Source: an uncultured Verrucomicrobiota bacterium (GTDB lineage Bacteria; Verrucomicrobiota; Kiritimatiellia; RFP12; UBA1067). From it: DNA of 5,089 nucleotides. A program made the translations under genes and the position numbers. The notes under the pieces were generated by a model that saw only the letters and a list, made by a program, of their open reading frames with translations, was not told the DNA's origin and did not search any database. The stretch covers positions 1 through 5,089 of the forward strand of contig CALYRV010000104.1 of the NCBI GenBank assembly GCA_945483525.1, in the 5' to 3' direction. Position 1 is the stretch's first letter. Every line of letters begins with the position of its first letter. Positions 4,809 through 5,089 of the stretch are shown piece by piece.

Positions 4809-5089
4809 CTATCCCCAGTCGAGTTTGAGCTCGAGTTGGGGGCATTTCCAATTGTCCGTGACTCTGCTCCATCTGCCGTGACGCATGAAGGCCATCTTAA
4901 GTCCTGCCGCGAGCGCGTAATAGTGGAAGTCAGGCGTCTCGCATATCTGGCGCGACATTCGCGTCAGGTGCTCGACGAGGATCTCGGCCTTCACGTTGTG
5001 ACCGAGCCACGCCGCGGCGAAGTAGCTCACGGCGAGGACGAGCGCGGCCATGTTCTTGAGCTTGGTGTATTTCATGAGGCGGACGTCCT
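4809..5089 (-). CDS. C-terminal part of an IS4-like transposase, cut by right edge
   Basis: The minus-strand frame is open from the right edge to a TAG at 4811-4809. An internal ATG at 5075 exists, but the frame continues upstream of it (D-V-R-L before the Met), so the true start is probably outside. The visible 93 residues run DVRLMKYTKLKNMAALVLAV, then SYFAAAWLG, then an IC-ETPDFHYYALAAGLK block. This pattern matches the C-terminal end of IS4-superfamily DDE transposases: a 'DVRV...L..L.ALV.A.AYF' helix following the catalytic glutamate region, then a '(I/T)PDF.YYALA.G' tail. The catalytic residues themselves lie outside the window. Codons are strongly G/C-ending up to about 4870, supporting real coding sequence. 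Whether the element is intact cannot be judged. The family call rests on remembered pattern, not an alignment. Confidence 0.6.
   Translation of the reverse strand, partial: DVRLMKYTKLKNMAALVLAVSYFAAAWLGHNVKAEILVEHLTRMSRQICETPDFHYYALAAGLKMAFMRHGRWSRVTDNWKCPQLELKLDWG

Noticed and set aside
4669..4872. 67-codon minus-strand frame overlapping the transposase tail
   Set aside because: It overlaps the transposase frame, which has the better codon pattern and family match, and it has low-complexity shadow-like content.
1..5089. CRISPR array, phage or defence module
   Set aside because: No evenly spaced direct repeats, integrase, toxin-antitoxin pair or nuclease is visible on either strand.

Overview
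The window looks like a chromosomal piece of a fairly GC-rich bacterium with free-living or gut-type carbohydrate metabolism. The mix of an unclassified secreted glycosidase-like protein, a NodB-type deacetylase and an IS4-like transposase tail, together with mostly missing Shine-Dalgarno sites, suggests the PVC group (Verrucomicrobiota/Kiritimatiellota-like). That placement is an inference from style, not from a marker gene. The Bacteroidota promoter type (TAnnTTTG) is not seen.

Layout. Bases 1-88 may hold the 5' end of a leftward gene, cut by the edge. A two-gene rightward operon follows. Bases 93-2369 encode a 758-residue secreted protein with glycosidase-like architecture, and 2374-3084 encode a secreted polysaccharide deacetylase (CE4/NodB fold). 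They are separated by 4 bases and probably act together on an extracellular or periplasmic glycan. Bases 3085-3249 are an AT-rich regulatory leader with several inverted repeats and the only clear Shine-Dalgarno site. It drives an HU-family nucleoid protein (3250-3543), which ends in a strong intrinsic terminator. A HAD-superfamily phosphatase (3670-4395) and a tRNA-Val(UAC) gene (4413-4486) follow. The tRNA promoter overlaps the phosphatase stop codon. Bases 4487-4808 hold no convincing gene. The right edge (4809-5089, minus strand) carries the C-terminal end of a transposase that continues outside the window.

The most distinctive signal is in the promoters. The operon, the phosphatase and the tRNA each have an extended -10 element TGnTATAAT. 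In the two protein genes it lies only 8-11 bases before the ATG, so their transcripts should be leaderless or nearly so, and neither has a Shine-Dalgarno site. HU, expected to be very abundant, instead has a leader and a Shine-Dalgarno site. Other points are a 35-residue AT-shifted insert in the phosphatase, an altered T-loop in the tRNA, and the unassigned family of the large secreted protein. I see no CRISPR array, phage module or defence system.
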